Below are positions 47,563-56,991 of a stretch of 64,000 nt of DNA, one piece after another. This DNA comes from Elusimicrobiota bacterium (GTDB lineage: Bacteria; Elusimicrobiota; Elusimicrobia; UBA1565; UBA9628). Both the position numbers and the translations under genes were made by a program. The DNA lies in NCBI GenBank assembly GCA_023249645.1, contig JAHFCF010000002.1:62001-126000 (forward strand). The letters run 5' to 3'. Under the pieces are notes generated by a model that was not told the origin of the DNA, did not search any database, and worked only from the letters and a program-made list of their open reading frames with translations. The stretch's first letter is position 1. Each line of letters starts with the position of its first letter.

Positions 47563-48969
47563 ATGGCGAAAAAACCACACGATCTCCTCATCCGAGGAGC
47601 GACGGTTCTAAGCGCGTCGGACAGTTTCGTGGCGGATATTGCCGTTTCCAATGGGCGCGTCATTGCCTTGGGAGAGGACCTGGGACCGGCCCAGGAATCC
47701 ATCGACGCCCGCGGCCTGGTGGCCGCACCGGGAGGCGTGGACGCGCACACCCATCTCGACATGCCCTGTCCGGGCGGGACCACGGCGGACGATTTTTCCA
47801 CGGGGACGGCCGCCGCTCTCTTCGGCGGCACGACCACCATCATCGATTTCGCGACCCAGCAACGCGGGGGCAGCTGCCTCAAGGCTCTACAAGATTGGCA
47901 TGCCAAGGCGGATGGCAAGAGTTTTACGGATTACGCCTTTCACATGGCCATCACGGACATGTCCGAGAGCGCTTCGCGCGAAATGAAGCGTCTCATCGGT
48001 GAGGGCGTGACCAGCTTCAAGCTCTACATGGCCTACCCAGCGCTCCTCTCGGACGACGCGGCCATTCTCAGAGCCTTGGAGCGATCCAATGAGATCGGCG
48101 GCTTGATCGCCCTGCACTGCGAAAACGAACCGGCCATCGATCGACTGATCAAAGAAGCCATCGCCGCGGGACACATCGAGCCGAGATTCCACCCACTGAC
48201 CCGGCCGCCGCAAGCCGAGGCCGAGGCTGTCAGCCGCGCCGTCTCTTTGGCCGAGACGGCCCAGGCGCCCGTCTACATCGTCCATCTCTCGGCAGCGGAT
48301 TCCCTCGAAGAGGTGCGCCGCGCCCGCCGCAGGGGTGTGGCTGTCCTGGCTGAGACTTGCCCGCAGTATCTCTATCTGGCCAGCCACGAATACGACAAGC
48401 CGTTTTGTGAAGCAGCACGGTCCGTGATCTCGCCGCCCTTAAGATCCAAGGAGCATTCCCAAGCCCTGTGGCAGGCTTTGTCCTGGGGGGAATTCCAAGC
48501 CGTGGCCACGGACCACTGCACCTTCCCCATGCATTCCAAGCCCGGCAAGCCGGGCAAGGACCGCGGCCTCAAGGATTTCTCAAAGATCCCGGGGGGCGCC
48601 CCGGGCCTGGAGACGCGCATGCTCCTCATGTGGGAGGCGGTGCAAAAAGGCCGGATCTCTTCTTCGCGGTTCGTGGATCTGACCTCGACGGGCCCGGCCA
48701 AGGCCTTCGGCCTCTACCCCCGCAAGGGCCACCTCATGCCTGGGGCCGACGCGGACATCGTGCTCATCGATCCCCAGCACCGCACGACGATCGCTGCCGC
48801 CGATCTTCACCACGCCGTGGACTACACGCCCTTCGAGGGCATCTGCGTGCACGGCGCCATCCGGGAGGTCTTTCTGCGCGGCCGACGCGCCGTCTCCCAA
48901 GGACGGCTCCTGGCCAAGAAAGGCCAAGGCCGCTTTCTCCAGTGCAGCCAAAGACAGTTCTGCCTATGA
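47563..48969 (+). CDS. Dihydropyrimidinase / D-hydantoinase
   Basis: GGVDAHTHLDMPCPGGTTADDFSTGTAAALFGGTTTIIDFA...VTSFKLYMAYP...PVYIVHLSAADSLEEV. Confidence 0.92.
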   Translation: MAKKPHDLLIRGATVLSASDSFVADIAVSNGRVIALGEDLGPAQESIDARGLVAAPGGVDAHTHLDMPCPGGTTADDFSTGTAAALFGGTTTIIDFATQQRGGSCLKALQDWHAKADGKSFTDYAFHMAITDMSESASREMKRLIGEGVTSFKLYMAYPALLSDDAAILRALERSNEIGGLIALHCENEPAIDRLIKEAIAAGHIEPRFHPLTRPPQAEAEAVSRAVSLAETAQAPVYIVHLSAADSLEEVRRARRRGVAVLAETCPQYLYLASHEYDKPFCEAARSVISPPLRSKEHSQALWQALSWGEFQAVATDHCTFPMHSKPGKPGKDRGLKDFSKIPGGAPGLETRMLLMWEAVQKGRISSSRFVDLTSTGPAKAFGLYPRKGHLMPGADADIVLIDPQHRTTIAAADLHHAVDYTPFEGICVHGAIREVFLRGRRAVSQGRLLAKKGQGRFLQCSQRQFCL

Positions 48970-49640
48970 ACTGGAGACCTGGCGTCGCAGGTTTGTCCGG
49001 AGGCTTTGCCGGTGCCTTGGCTGGGCACATCGCCGTGACCCTCATCACGCGCCTCGGCGCGCAGCTCTGGCTCGTCGGCCCCTACGGCCCTCCCATGCAG
49101 TTCTTCGCCATGTCGGTCTATCTCGGCTTCTTGTACGCCAGCATCGCCGGGGCTCTCTCTCGCCAGATCCGTCCCGCCTTAGTCGGCTTCGGGAGCGCCT
49201 GCCTCCCCATCGCTCTGCCCATGACGATCCTGACCCATTGGCCCGGCCCCTTGCGCGCCTTCCTCCATCTGCTCGCAAGATCTCCCGCCATCACTGTCAG
49301 GCTCATGCGCGCCCTGCATGTGCTCAACCCGATCGCCTTGATCTGGACCATCGCGGTCCTGACCGTCTACCTCGTCGCGACCTGGGGGACGACGCTCGCC
49401 CTGGGGGCGCTGCTATGCCCCGCGCGGCGATGGCTCGGAGCGATCTTGGCCGCTGTCGGCTCCGGGGCCGGCTATCTGGCCCTGCAACTCTTCGCCCATT
49501 TCATCCCGCTGCCGAGCCGATGGGATCCCACGAGCTTCATTCCCGCGCCCCTGGACCTGCTCACCGGGCTCTTGATCGGCGCCGGCATGGGCGCGGGCAT
49601 CGGCTGGGCGCAAGACCGGCAGCACAAGGAGCCATCATGA
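48966..49640 (+). CDS. Hypothetical multi-pass membrane protein
   Basis: MNWRPGVAGLSGGFAGALAGHIAVTLITRLG...; ATGA overlaps with both neighbours. Confidence 0.7.
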   Translation: MNWRPGVAGLSGGFAGALAGHIAVTLITRLGAQLWLVGPYGPPMQFFAMSVYLGFLYASIAGALSRQIRPALVGFGSACLPIALPMTILTHWPGPLRAFLHLLARSPAITVRLMRALHVLNPIALIWTIAVLTVYLVATWGTTLALGALLCPARRWLGAILAAVGSGAGYLALQLFAHFIPLPSRWDPTSFIPAPLDLLTGLLIGAGMGAGIGWAQDRQHKEPS

Positions 49641-50998
49641 AGCTCGCCACTCCGGACATCCTCAAGGAAACCGAACACGCCTTGGACCTCGTGGCCAAGG
49701 ATTCGCTCACCGCGGAAGACAAGGCTTGGCTCACGCAGGTCACGGCGGACTATTACGCGAACTTCGTCAATCCCGGCATACTCGAGTACCGCAAGTCCGT
49801 CTCGACCGACTACGTCTCCGTGGAGTGGTCGGACCACGCCAACAGCTTCGAGGACGTCCAGGGCCGCCGCTACCTCGACCTCCTGGGAGGCTACGGCATC
49901 TACAACGTGGGCCATCGCCATCCCAAGGTCGTGGAGGCCGTCTCGCATCAGCTCAAGCGCCAGGCCCTGCATTCCCAGGAACTCCTTGAGCCCTTCCGCG
50001 CCATTTTGGCCAAGCTCATCAACGACATCACCCCCGGGGACCTGCAGTTCTCCTTTTTCGGCAATTCCGGCGCCGAGGCCATCGAAGGAGCCATGAAACT
50101 CGCCATGCTCCACACGGGCCGCAAATCCTTCATCGCGGCCAACGCGGGCTTCCACGGAAAGACCCTGGGCGCGCTCTCGGCCACGGCCAAAGCCAAGTTC
50201 CGCCAACCTTTTTTGCCGATCCTCCCCGACTGCTACCACATCCCTTTCGGCGACGCGGACTACATCGAGTCGGCCTTGAAATCCGCCGACGAAGTGGGCA
50301 ACGACATCGCGGCCGTCATCCTCGAGCCCATCCAGGGAGAGGGGGGCATCAACGTGCCGCCGGACGACTATTTCCCGCGCGTGCGCGAGCTCTGCGACCG
50401 ATTCGGAGCGCTCCTCATCGCCGACGAGATCCAGACGGGCTTCGGCCGCACGGGCCGGATGTGGTGCGTGGACCATTGGGACGTGGTGCCCGACATCATG
50501 TGCATGGGAAAATCCATGGGCGGCGGAGTCATGCCGATTGGCGCCTTCGTCTCGAACAAGACCATCTGGGAGCACCTCTTCCCAGAGCCCTGGCTGCATT
50601 CGACCACCTTCGGCGGCAACCCCCTCTCCTGCGTGGCCGCGATCGCCGGCATCCACGTGCTTCTGGACGAGAAGCTCCCCGAGCGGGCGGACAAGATGGG
50701 GACCGAGATGATCGCCAAGCTCAAGGCCCTGCGCCGGCGCTTCCCGAAACTCTGCGCGGACATACGCGGCAAGGGCCTGATGATCGGCATGGAGTTTCCC
50801 ACGGATGCCATCGGCTACGAGGTAGCCAAGGGCCTCTTCGACCACGGCGTGCTGGTGGCAGGCACGCTCTTCTCAGCCAAGACCCTGCGCATCGAGCCGC
50901 CCTTAACCCTCACGCCCAAGGAGATGGACCAGGCACTCGACGCCATCGAGAAGGTCTTTAAGGAAACCAACGCCAAGCATTTCGAAAAGAAGAAGTAG
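49637..50998 (+). CDS. Class III aminotransferase, putrescine aminotransferase-like
   Basis: VNPGILEYRKSVSTDYVSVEWSDHANSFEDVQGRRYLDLLGGYGIYNVGHRHPKVV...LHSQELLEPFRA...ADEIQTGFGRTGRMWC...TTFGGNPLSC; resembles PatA/YgjG. Confidence 0.9.
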   Translation: MKLATPDILKETEHALDLVAKDSLTAEDKAWLTQVTADYYANFVNPGILEYRKSVSTDYVSVEWSDHANSFEDVQGRRYLDLLGGYGIYNVGHRHPKVVEAVSHQLKRQALHSQELLEPFRAILAKLINDITPGDLQFSFFGNSGAEAIEGAMKLAMLHTGRKSFIAANAGFHGKTLGALSATAKAKFRQPFLPILPDCYHIPFGDADYIESALKSADEVGNDIAAVILEPIQGEGGINVPPDDYFPRVRELCDRFGALLIADEIQTGFGRTGRMWCVDHWDVVPDIMCMGKSMGGGVMPIGAFVSNKTIWEHLFPEPWLHSTTFGGNPLSCVAAIAGIHVLLDEKLPERADKMGTEMIAKLKALRRRFPKLCADIRGKGLMIGMEFPTDAIGYEVAKGLFDHGVLVAGTLFSAKTLRIEPPLTLTPKEMDQALDAIEKVFKETNAKHFEKKK

Positions 50999-51022
50999 TA
51001 CCAGGTTGTCATTTTTTTAAAG

Positions 51023-51053
51023 AAATACGGAAAATACGTGAAGGTCTGACCCC
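51023..51053 (+). repeat. Dispersed repeat family A, copy 3, flanked by inverted arms TTTTAAAGAA (51015-51024) / TTCTTTAAAA (51056-51065)
   Basis: AAATACGGAAAATACGTGAAGGTCTGACCCC. Confidence 0.8.
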
Positions 51054-51085
51054 GATTCTTTAAAATTTTGTATTATTATCGCGCA

Positions 51086-52255
51086 ATGGCAGACGCCTCG
51101 AGCTCAACCCAGGAGCTCGCCTCCAAAGAACCGAAACCTCCGTCCGCCGGCCCACTCCTCGAAGTCTCCGGGATCGTCAAATCCTTCGGCCGCACCAAGG
51201 TCATCGCCGGCGTCAGCTTCCACGTCGCCGCCGGCGAGTTCTTGACGCTCCTGGGCCCGTCGGGCTGCGGCAAGACCACGACTCTGCGCATCATCGCGGG
51301 CTTCGAGCAGGCGGACAAGGGACGCGTGTTCCTCAAGGGCGAGGACGTCACGACCCGGCCACCCTACCTGCGCGACGTGCACACGGTCTTCCAGCACTAC
51401 GCCCTCTTCCCTCACTACAACGTCTTCGACAACGTCGCCTTCGGCCTGCGCATCCAGAAGCTCCCCAAGCGCCAGATCAAGACCCGAGTGACCGAGGTCC
51501 TCGATCTCGTCAAGCTCTCCGGCTATGAGAAGCGCCGCACGACCGAGATGTCAGGCGGCCAGATGCAGCGCATCGCCCTGGCCCGGGCCCTGGCCGGACG
51601 ACCCTCCCTGCTCCTTTTAGACGAGCCTCTGGGCGCCCTGGACCTGAAGCTGCGCCGCGAGATGCAGCTTGAGCTCAAGGCCATCCAAAGGCGCCTGGGC
51701 ATCGCCTTCATCTACGTCACCCACGACCAGGACGAAGCCATGGCCATGTCGGACCGCATCGTCGTCTTCCATCACGGCCGCATCGAGCAGATCGGCACCC
51801 CCTCCGAAGTCTATCGCAAGCCCAAGACCAGCTTCGTGGCGGATTTCATGGGCTCGGCCAACATCCTCTCCGGCCGCCTCATCGGCTTCAAGGACGGCTG
51901 CGTGCGCATCCGCCTGGAGGACGAGGTCGAGGTGGAGTTCCCCTACGCCGATCCCCTGCCGGTGGCGCAAGGCCAGGCGCTCTGCGTGGCGATTAGGCCT
52001 GAGCGCATCTCCGTGCGCTATGAAGGCGATCTGCCTCTGCGGGGCAGCTGCGTCTCCTTGCCCGCGATCCTGGCCGACACGGTGAGCCTCGGCGACGAGA
52101 CCCAGATGTTCCTCGCCTTCTTCAAGAATTCCACGAAGACCGTGCTCTCCGCCACCATGGAGGCGCGCCACCAGAATGAGAGGCGCGACGGCACTCCGGT
52201 CTGGGCCGACATCCGCTGGCGCGACATCCTTCTCCTGGAGCCTGAGGGTGAGTGA
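51086..52255 (+). CDS. potA: Spermidine/putrescine ABC transporter ATP-binding protein
   Basis: GPSGCGKTTTLRIIAGFEQADKGRVFLKGEDVTTRPPYLRDVHTVFQHYALFPH...MSGGQMQRIALARAL...LDEPLGALD. Confidence 0.93.
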   Translation: MADASSSTQELASKEPKPPSAGPLLEVSGIVKSFGRTKVIAGVSFHVAAGEFLTLLGPSGCGKTTTLRIIAGFEQADKGRVFLKGEDVTTRPPYLRDVHTVFQHYALFPHYNVFDNVAFGLRIQKLPKRQIKTRVTEVLDLVKLSGYEKRRTTEMSGGQMQRIALARALAGRPSLLLLDEPLGALDLKLRREMQLELKAIQRRLGIAFIYVTHDQDEAMAMSDRIVVFHHGRIEQIGTPSEVYRKPKTSFVADFMGSANILSGRLIGFKDGCVRIRLEDEVEVEFPYADPLPVAQGQALCVAIRPERISVRYEGDLPLRGSCVSLPAILADTVSLGDETQMFLAFFKNSTKTVLSATMEARHQNERRDGTPVWADIRWRDILLLEPEGE

Positions 52256-53330
52256 TCCGGATCGCCGACTCACGCGCCGCGATTTCCTGAGATTGGGCGT
52301 TCTGGCGCCCGCCCTGCCGCCGCTGCTCTCCGGCGCGCTCTCGGCGTGCTTCAAGCGCGAGAAGGAGAATGCCGTCAATTTCTTCAACTGGTCCGCCTAC
52401 ATCGGCAAGGACACGCTGCCCGCCTTCAGCCGGGAGACCGGCATCAAGGTCAACTACGACGTCTACGCCGACGAAGAGGAGATGTTCGCCAAGCTCCGCT
52501 CGGGCGCCTTGGGCTACGACCTCATCGTCCCGACGGACTACCTGGTGCCGCGCCTGAAGGCGGCCATGCTGATCGCGCCCATCCCCATGGAGGGCCTGAA
52601 GAATCTCCACAACATCGACAAGCGCTTCCTCCACACCCCCTTCGATCCTCAGCAGGAGATCAGCGTCCCCTATCTGTGGGGCACCACCGGCATCGGCTAC
52701 AACAAGAAGCTGGTCTCCAAACCTCCGACCTCCTGGCGCGCGCTTTGGGACGAGAAATACCAGGGCCGCATCTGCGTGCTCGACAGCGCGAGGGAATGCA
52801 TCGGCATCTCCCTGCTCTTGAACGGCTGCGATGAGAACACGACCTCGGAGAAGGATTTCGAGGCCGCCAAGGCTCTGCTCTTGAAGCAAAAGCCCCTGGT
52901 CAAGCAGTACACGAGCACCACCTACGTGGACAGCCTCGTGGCCGGCGAGGCGGCCCTGGCCATGGCCTATTCCGGCGACGTCCTGCAGGCCATCAAGGAG
53001 AACCCGCACCTCGACTACATCATCCCCCAGGAAGGGAGCTTCCTGTGGATGGACTGCCTCTGCCTCATGCGCGGAGCGCCGCATCCCGAACAAGCCCTCC
53101 AGCTCATCGATTACCTCCTGCGGCCGGAAGTTTCCGCTGACATCTCCAACACGGTCCGCTACGGCACGCCCAACGCGTCGGCTCGATCGCAGATCGAGCC
53201 GACGCTGAGGCATGACCCGCGCTGTTATCCTCCCTCCTCGGTCATGAGCCGCCTGCGCTACCACACGCCTCCCGACTCGGAGGCCTATTCCCTTTGGAAC
53301 GAGACCTGGTCCGACGTGAAGGCCCTTTAG
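52248..53330 (+). CDS. potD: Spermidine/putrescine-binding lipoprotein with twin-arginine-like signal
   Basis: GTG start overlapping potA stop; RRDFLRLG...LSGALSAC; VNFFNWSAYIGKDTLPAFSRETGIKVNYDVYADEEEMFAKL. Confidence 0.92.
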   Translation: MSDPDRRLTRRDFLRLGVLAPALPPLLSGALSACFKREKENAVNFFNWSAYIGKDTLPAFSRETGIKVNYDVYADEEEMFAKLRSGALGYDLIVPTDYLVPRLKAAMLIAPIPMEGLKNLHNIDKRFLHTPFDPQQEISVPYLWGTTGIGYNKKLVSKPPTSWRALWDEKYQGRICVLDSARECIGISLLLNGCDENTTSEKDFEAAKALLLKQKPLVKQYTSTTYVDSLVAGEAALAMAYSGDVLQAIKENPHLDYIIPQEGSFLWMDCLCLMRGAPHPEQALQLIDYLLRPEVSADISNTVRYGTPNASARSQIEPTLRHDPRCYPPSSVMSRLRYHTPPDSEAYSLWNETWSDVKAL

Positions 53331-54214
53331 AAAGGGCCGCTTCCTGGCTCATCAGAGGGGCAAGCCCCGCTGCCAGCCACGCCATGCTGGCGCCGGCCTC
53401 CCTTTGGCTGCTGGCCTTCCTCATCCTTCCGGTGGCCTCTCTTCTGATCCTCGGCTTCACCCACCGAGGAGCTTTCGGCGCCTGCGAATGGGTCTTCACC
53501 TGGGACAATTTCCGCCGCGCCATGGACGTCAAGTATCTTCCCATCATGCTGCGCACCGTGTCCTACGCCGGCACGGCGACGCTCTTATGCCTTCTTCTCG
53601 GCTACCCTCTCGCCTATTTTTTGAGCTTCCAGGCGGGCAAGCGCCGCGATCTTTTCTTGGTGCTGCTCATGATCCCTTTCTGGACGTCATGCCTGGTCGC
53701 CCTCTATTCCTGGATCATCATCCTGGGCCGCGAGGGCCTCATCAGCCACCTGCTAATGAGGCTCGGCATCATCTCCAAACCCGCCAGCTTCCTCGGCACT
53801 CCCGCCGCGGTCATCCTCGGCTTGGTCTATTTCTATCTGCCCTTCATGGTCCTGCCGCTCTACGCCGCCTTGGAGAAGATCCCGCGCACCTATGTCGAAG
53901 CCGCCCATGACCTCGGCGCCGGCAAGTTCGAGGCTTTCCGCAAAGTCACCTTCCCCCTGTCCATGCCGGGAGTCATGGCCGGCGTGATCCTGACCTTCGT
54001 GCCCTGCATGGGGGACTTCCTCTCGGCGGATTTCCTCGGCAGTCCGCGCACCTATCTGGTGGGCAACCTCATCCAGAATCAATTCCTCATGGTCCAGGAC
54101 TGGCAGTTCGGCTCCGCTCTGACCTCGCTCATCGTCTTGTTCCTCATCACGGGCCTGTGGGCTCGGCATATCTTCGAGGAACAGGGAGTTTTCGAAGGGG
54201 AGGGGGAAGAGTGA
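53294..54214 (+). CDS. potB: Spermidine/putrescine ABC transporter permease
   Basis: LAPASLWLLAFLILPVASLLILGF...YVEAAHDLGAGKFEAFRKVTFPLSMPGVMAG (EAA loop). Start uncertain (53294 or about 53384). Confidence 0.9.
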   Translation: MERDLVRREGPLERAASWLIRGASPAASHAMLAPASLWLLAFLILPVASLLILGFTHRGAFGACEWVFTWDNFRRAMDVKYLPIMLRTVSYAGTATLLCLLLGYPLAYFLSFQAGKRRDLFLVLLMIPFWTSCLVALYSWIIILGREGLISHLLMRLGIISKPASFLGTPAAVILGLVYFYLPFMVLPLYAALEKIPRTYVEAAHDLGAGKFEAFRKVTFPLSMPGVMAGVILTFVPCMGDFLSADFLGSPRTYLVGNLIQNQFLMVQDWQFGSALTSLIVLFLITGLWARHIFEEQGVFEGEGEE

Positions 54215-55074
54215 AGCGACGGCCGACGGCCCCCCGACGGAAAAAAGCTCCCCAGCGGGGGGGGCTCTGGGGCGCGACAGAAAAGCTGTCGCGCTTGAGA
54301 AAGACAAACGGATTATTGGCCTACTGCCTTGGGCTCTACGGTTTTCTCTACCTGCCCCTGGCCGTCATGGTCGCTTTCTCCTTCAACGGCGCGCGGCGCA
54401 ACGTGGTCTGGACGGGGTTCACGTTCAAATGGTACGCCAGTCTCTTCCACAACGCGGAGATGGCCCGCGCCATGGCCACGACCCTGGAGATCGCCGTGGC
54501 CGCCAGCGTCATGGCCGCGGCCATGGGCATGCTCGCCGCCTACGCCATGACGCGCCATGCCCCGTTCCGCGGCCGAGGGCTTTACGCGGCGCTTTTGAAC
54601 GCCCCTCTCATGATGCCCGAGATCGTCATGGGGGTTGGTCTTCTCTCCTTCTTTTCCCGCGTGGGTCTCCCTTTGAACTTCTGGAGCCTGGCGTGCGCCC
54701 ACGCCTTGATCGCGCTGCCCTACACCACGGGCTCGATCAGGGCAAGACTTCTGTCGCTCAAGGATTCCAATCTGGAAGACGCTGCCATGGATCTGGGCGC
54801 GACCGAATGGCAGGCCTTCCGCCAGATCACGCTGCCCCTGGCCCGGCCGGCCATCATCAGCGGAGCACTTCTGGCCTTCACGGTCAGCTTCGAAGACTTC
54901 GTGACCACCTTCTTCATCGCGGGCATCGGGATTGTGACCATGCCCATCAAGGTCTATTCCATGATGAAATTCGGCGTGACCCCGGAGGTCAATGCCTTGG
55001 CCTCGTGTCTCTTGGTCCTCACCATCATCGCTCTCACCATCAACCGAACCCTCGTCAAAGAGACAAAGTCTTAA
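54211..55074 (+). CDS. potC: Spermidine/putrescine ABC transporter permease
   Basis: YLPLAVMVAFSFNGARRNVVWTGFTFKWYASLFHNAEM...LEDAAMDLGATEWQAFRQITLPLARPAIISG; GTG start. Confidence 0.9.
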   Translation: MKRRPTAPRRKKAPQRGGLWGATEKLSRLRKTNGLLAYCLGLYGFLYLPLAVMVAFSFNGARRNVVWTGFTFKWYASLFHNAEMARAMATTLEIAVAASVMAAAMGMLAAYAMTRHAPFRGRGLYAALLNAPLMMPEIVMGVGLLSFFSRVGLPLNFWSLACAHALIALPYTTGSIRARLLSLKDSNLEDAAMDLGATEWQAFRQITLPLARPAIISGALLAFTVSFEDFVTTFFIAGIGIVTMPIKVYSMMKFGVTPEVNALASCLLVLTIIALTINRTLVKETKS

Positions 55075-55100
55075 AAAATGCTTATAAAATAAGCATTTTT
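55074..55100 (+). terminator. AT-rich terminator-like hairpin after potC
   Basis: AAAAATGCTTATAAAATAAGCATTTTT. Confidence 0.65.
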
Positions 55101-55121
55101 ATTTTAACGACATAGGTCTTT

Positions 55122-55146
55122 GGACCCAGGATTGCCTGGGTCCTTT
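55122..55146 (+). terminator. GC-rich hairpin followed by TTT
   Basis: GGACCCAGG-ATTG-CCTGGGTCC-TTT. Confidence 0.5.
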
Positions 55147-55209
55147 ATCCAAGAGAAGCTGGGACTTAAGGCCCCTGCGGTATGCCGGGATTCCGGGTAT
55201 ATAGGGAGT

Positions 55210-55920
55210 ATGCAGACGGCATTGAAAAACAACAAAAAAATGGACAGATTCAGGCATCGGTCCTCTTCTATCGCAGCCGCGGGCGTGCTGCTCGCCTGCA
55301 TCCTCTGCGCCCACGCCATCGTGCCCAATCCGAGGTCCATCGATCTCACTCCGCCGGCGCGGCTCGTCGTTGCCGTGCCGCAGCCGAGCCCGGCCTACCG
55401 CTACACGTTCCGCCATCTCCTCTCCCATCCCAAGATCACGGATCATTATGACGCCATCATCCTGCGCGAAGCCAAGAAGCATCACATGGATCCAAGGCTC
55501 GTCAAAGCCATCATCGCGGCTGAATCGGAATTCGACATGAAAGCCCTTTCCCCGCGAGGCGCCCGGGGCCTCATGCAGGTCCTGCCGATCACCGCTGATG
55601 AGATGAAAATGCCTCGCCAAGCCCTTCAAACCCCGGAAGGCAACATCGCCATCGGCACGGCTTATCTGGAGCTCCTCTTTAAGACGGCCTGGCGGCAGAA
55701 TCGATTCCACGCCATGGATTACGCCGACGCGCCGCCCTGGCTCATCCAGCGCATCATCGCCGCCTACAACGCCGGGCCCAGCTCCCTGCACCGCGACCAT
55801 TGGGTGCGCCAGACCCGCGGCTACGTCAAGAAGGTCCTGCTCTTCTACCAGTCCGACGTCGCGACGCTGCGGCCCGCTTCCCGATGGAATTTCCTCGGGC
55901 AGCTGGCCTCAAACCCTTGA
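55210..55920 (+). CDS. Lytic transglycosylase (SLT domain)
   Basis: HHMDPRLVKAIIAAESEFDMKALSPRGARGLMQVLPITADEM...IIAAYNAGPSSLHR. Confidence 0.9.
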   Translation: MQTALKNNKKMDRFRHRSSSIAAAGVLLACILCAHAIVPNPRSIDLTPPARLVVAVPQPSPAYRYTFRHLLSHPKITDHYDAIILREAKKHHMDPRLVKAIIAAESEFDMKALSPRGARGLMQVLPITADEMKMPRQALQTPEGNIAIGTAYLELLFKTAWRQNRFHAMDYADAPPWLIQRIIAAYNAGPSSLHRDHWVRQTRGYVKKVLLFYQSDVATLRPASRWNFLGQLASNP

Positions 55921-56269
55921 CTGCCGCGCAGTCCTTGCGGATCTGTTCCACGAGTTCATCCAGCGTGTCAAAACGTTTCTCATCCCTCAGCTTCTTGATG
56001 AAGCGGACCTCCATCTGCTCTCCGTAGAGGTCATCCTTGAATCCCGGGACATGGACCTCCACCCAGACCGCGTTCGAAGGCCCCAAGGTCGGGCGCACGC
56101 CCACGTTGCAGAGCGCCGGACGGGCTTTTCCTCCCCAGACAGCCTCGGCGAGATAGACCCCGAAGGGGGGGAGGTCTTTTTTGGGGATATGGATATTGGC
56201 GGTCGCAAAGCCCAGACGCCGACCCAGACCCAAGCCCGGCACCACGAGACCCGAGACTGAAGTGATCAT
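55826..56269 (-). CDS. Stand-alone riboflavin kinase domain
   Basis: ITSVSGLVVPGLGLGRRLGFATANIHIPKKDLPPFGVYLAEAVWGGKARPALCNVGVRPT...VEVHVPGFKDDLYGEQMEVRFIKKLRDEKRFDTLDELVEQIRKD; RibF C-terminal domain only; start overlaps the truB stop. Confidence 0.85.
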   Translation of the reverse strand: MITSVSGLVVPGLGLGRRLGFATANIHIPKKDLPPFGVYLAEAVWGGKARPALCNVGVRPTLGPSNAVWVEVHVPGFKDDLYGEQMEVRFIKKLRDEKRFDTLDELVEQIRKDCAAVKGLRPAARGNSIGKRAAASRRRTGRRAGPS

Positions 56270-56991
56270 GAGACAGGCGCGGCAGCGAGATCCTTGCTCC
56301 AACGAGCCAAGGAAGAGGCAAAAAGCCGCTGAAGTTCTTCGCCCCGGAGGGCTTTGAGCATCCCCAGATCGAGAGCATCCTCCACCCGGAAATCCGCGAT
56401 GCGCTCCCGGCGCAGGGTCAAGACCGTCGCGCCGCAGCCCAAGCGCCGCCCGACCAGCTCGGCCAAGGACCTCACATAGGTGCCGCTCGAGCAGGACAAT
56501 CGATGCTCGAAATCCGGGCTCTCGAGAGCCAGCGCCTTCCAGGACAGGACCTGGCAGGTGCGTAGCTTGACTGGCACAGGTAAGCCAGCTCTGACGTATT
56601 TATAAAGCGGCCGGCCCTTGTGCTTGACCGCGGAATAAGCGGGCGCCGCCATCTCCTGCACGCCGAGCAAAGAATCCAGGCACGCCTGCACGGCCGCCAC
56701 GGTAAGGGAAGGGACTGATTTTTGCTCCAGGACTCGGCCCGTGATGTCTCCCGTGTCGGTGAGCACGCCCAGCCGGATCTTGCCGGCGTAGACCTTGTCC
56801 AAGCCCTGCAGACGGCCCTGCAGGCGCGTGCAGGGCCCCGCGAGTATGATCAGCAGCCCCGTAGCCAGAGGATCGAGTGTGCCGCAATGGCCGACCTTGG
56901 TCTGGCCGGGCAGCATGCGGCGCACCACCGCGACCGCGTCGTGAGAGGTCCAACCCTCGGGCTTGTCGAAGAGGAGAAGGCCCGACGTCAT
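56266..56991 (-). CDS. truB: tRNA pseudouridine(55) synthase
   Basis: GLLLFDKPEGWTSHDAVAVVRRMLPGQTKVGHCGTLDPLATGLLIILAG. Confidence 0.95.
   Translation of the reverse strand: MTSGLLLFDKPEGWTSHDAVAVVRRMLPGQTKVGHCGTLDPLATGLLIILAGPCTRLQGRLQGLDKVYAGKIRLGVLTDTGDITGRVLEQKSVPSLTVAAVQACLDSLLGVQEMAAPAYSAVKHKGRPLYKYVRAGLPVPVKLRTCQVLSWKALALESPDFEHRLSCSSGTYVRSLAELVGRRLGCGATVLTLRRERIADFRVEDALDLGMLKALRGEELQRLFASSLARWSKDLAAAPVS

Noticed and set aside
49472-50845. 457-aa minus-strand ORF opposite the aminotransferase
   Set aside because: Antisense shadow ORF; sense strand has a clear class III aminotransferase.
22478-51053. CRISPR array from the repeated 31-bp units
   Set aside because: Copies are kilobases apart and in both orientations, with no regular spacers or cas genes.
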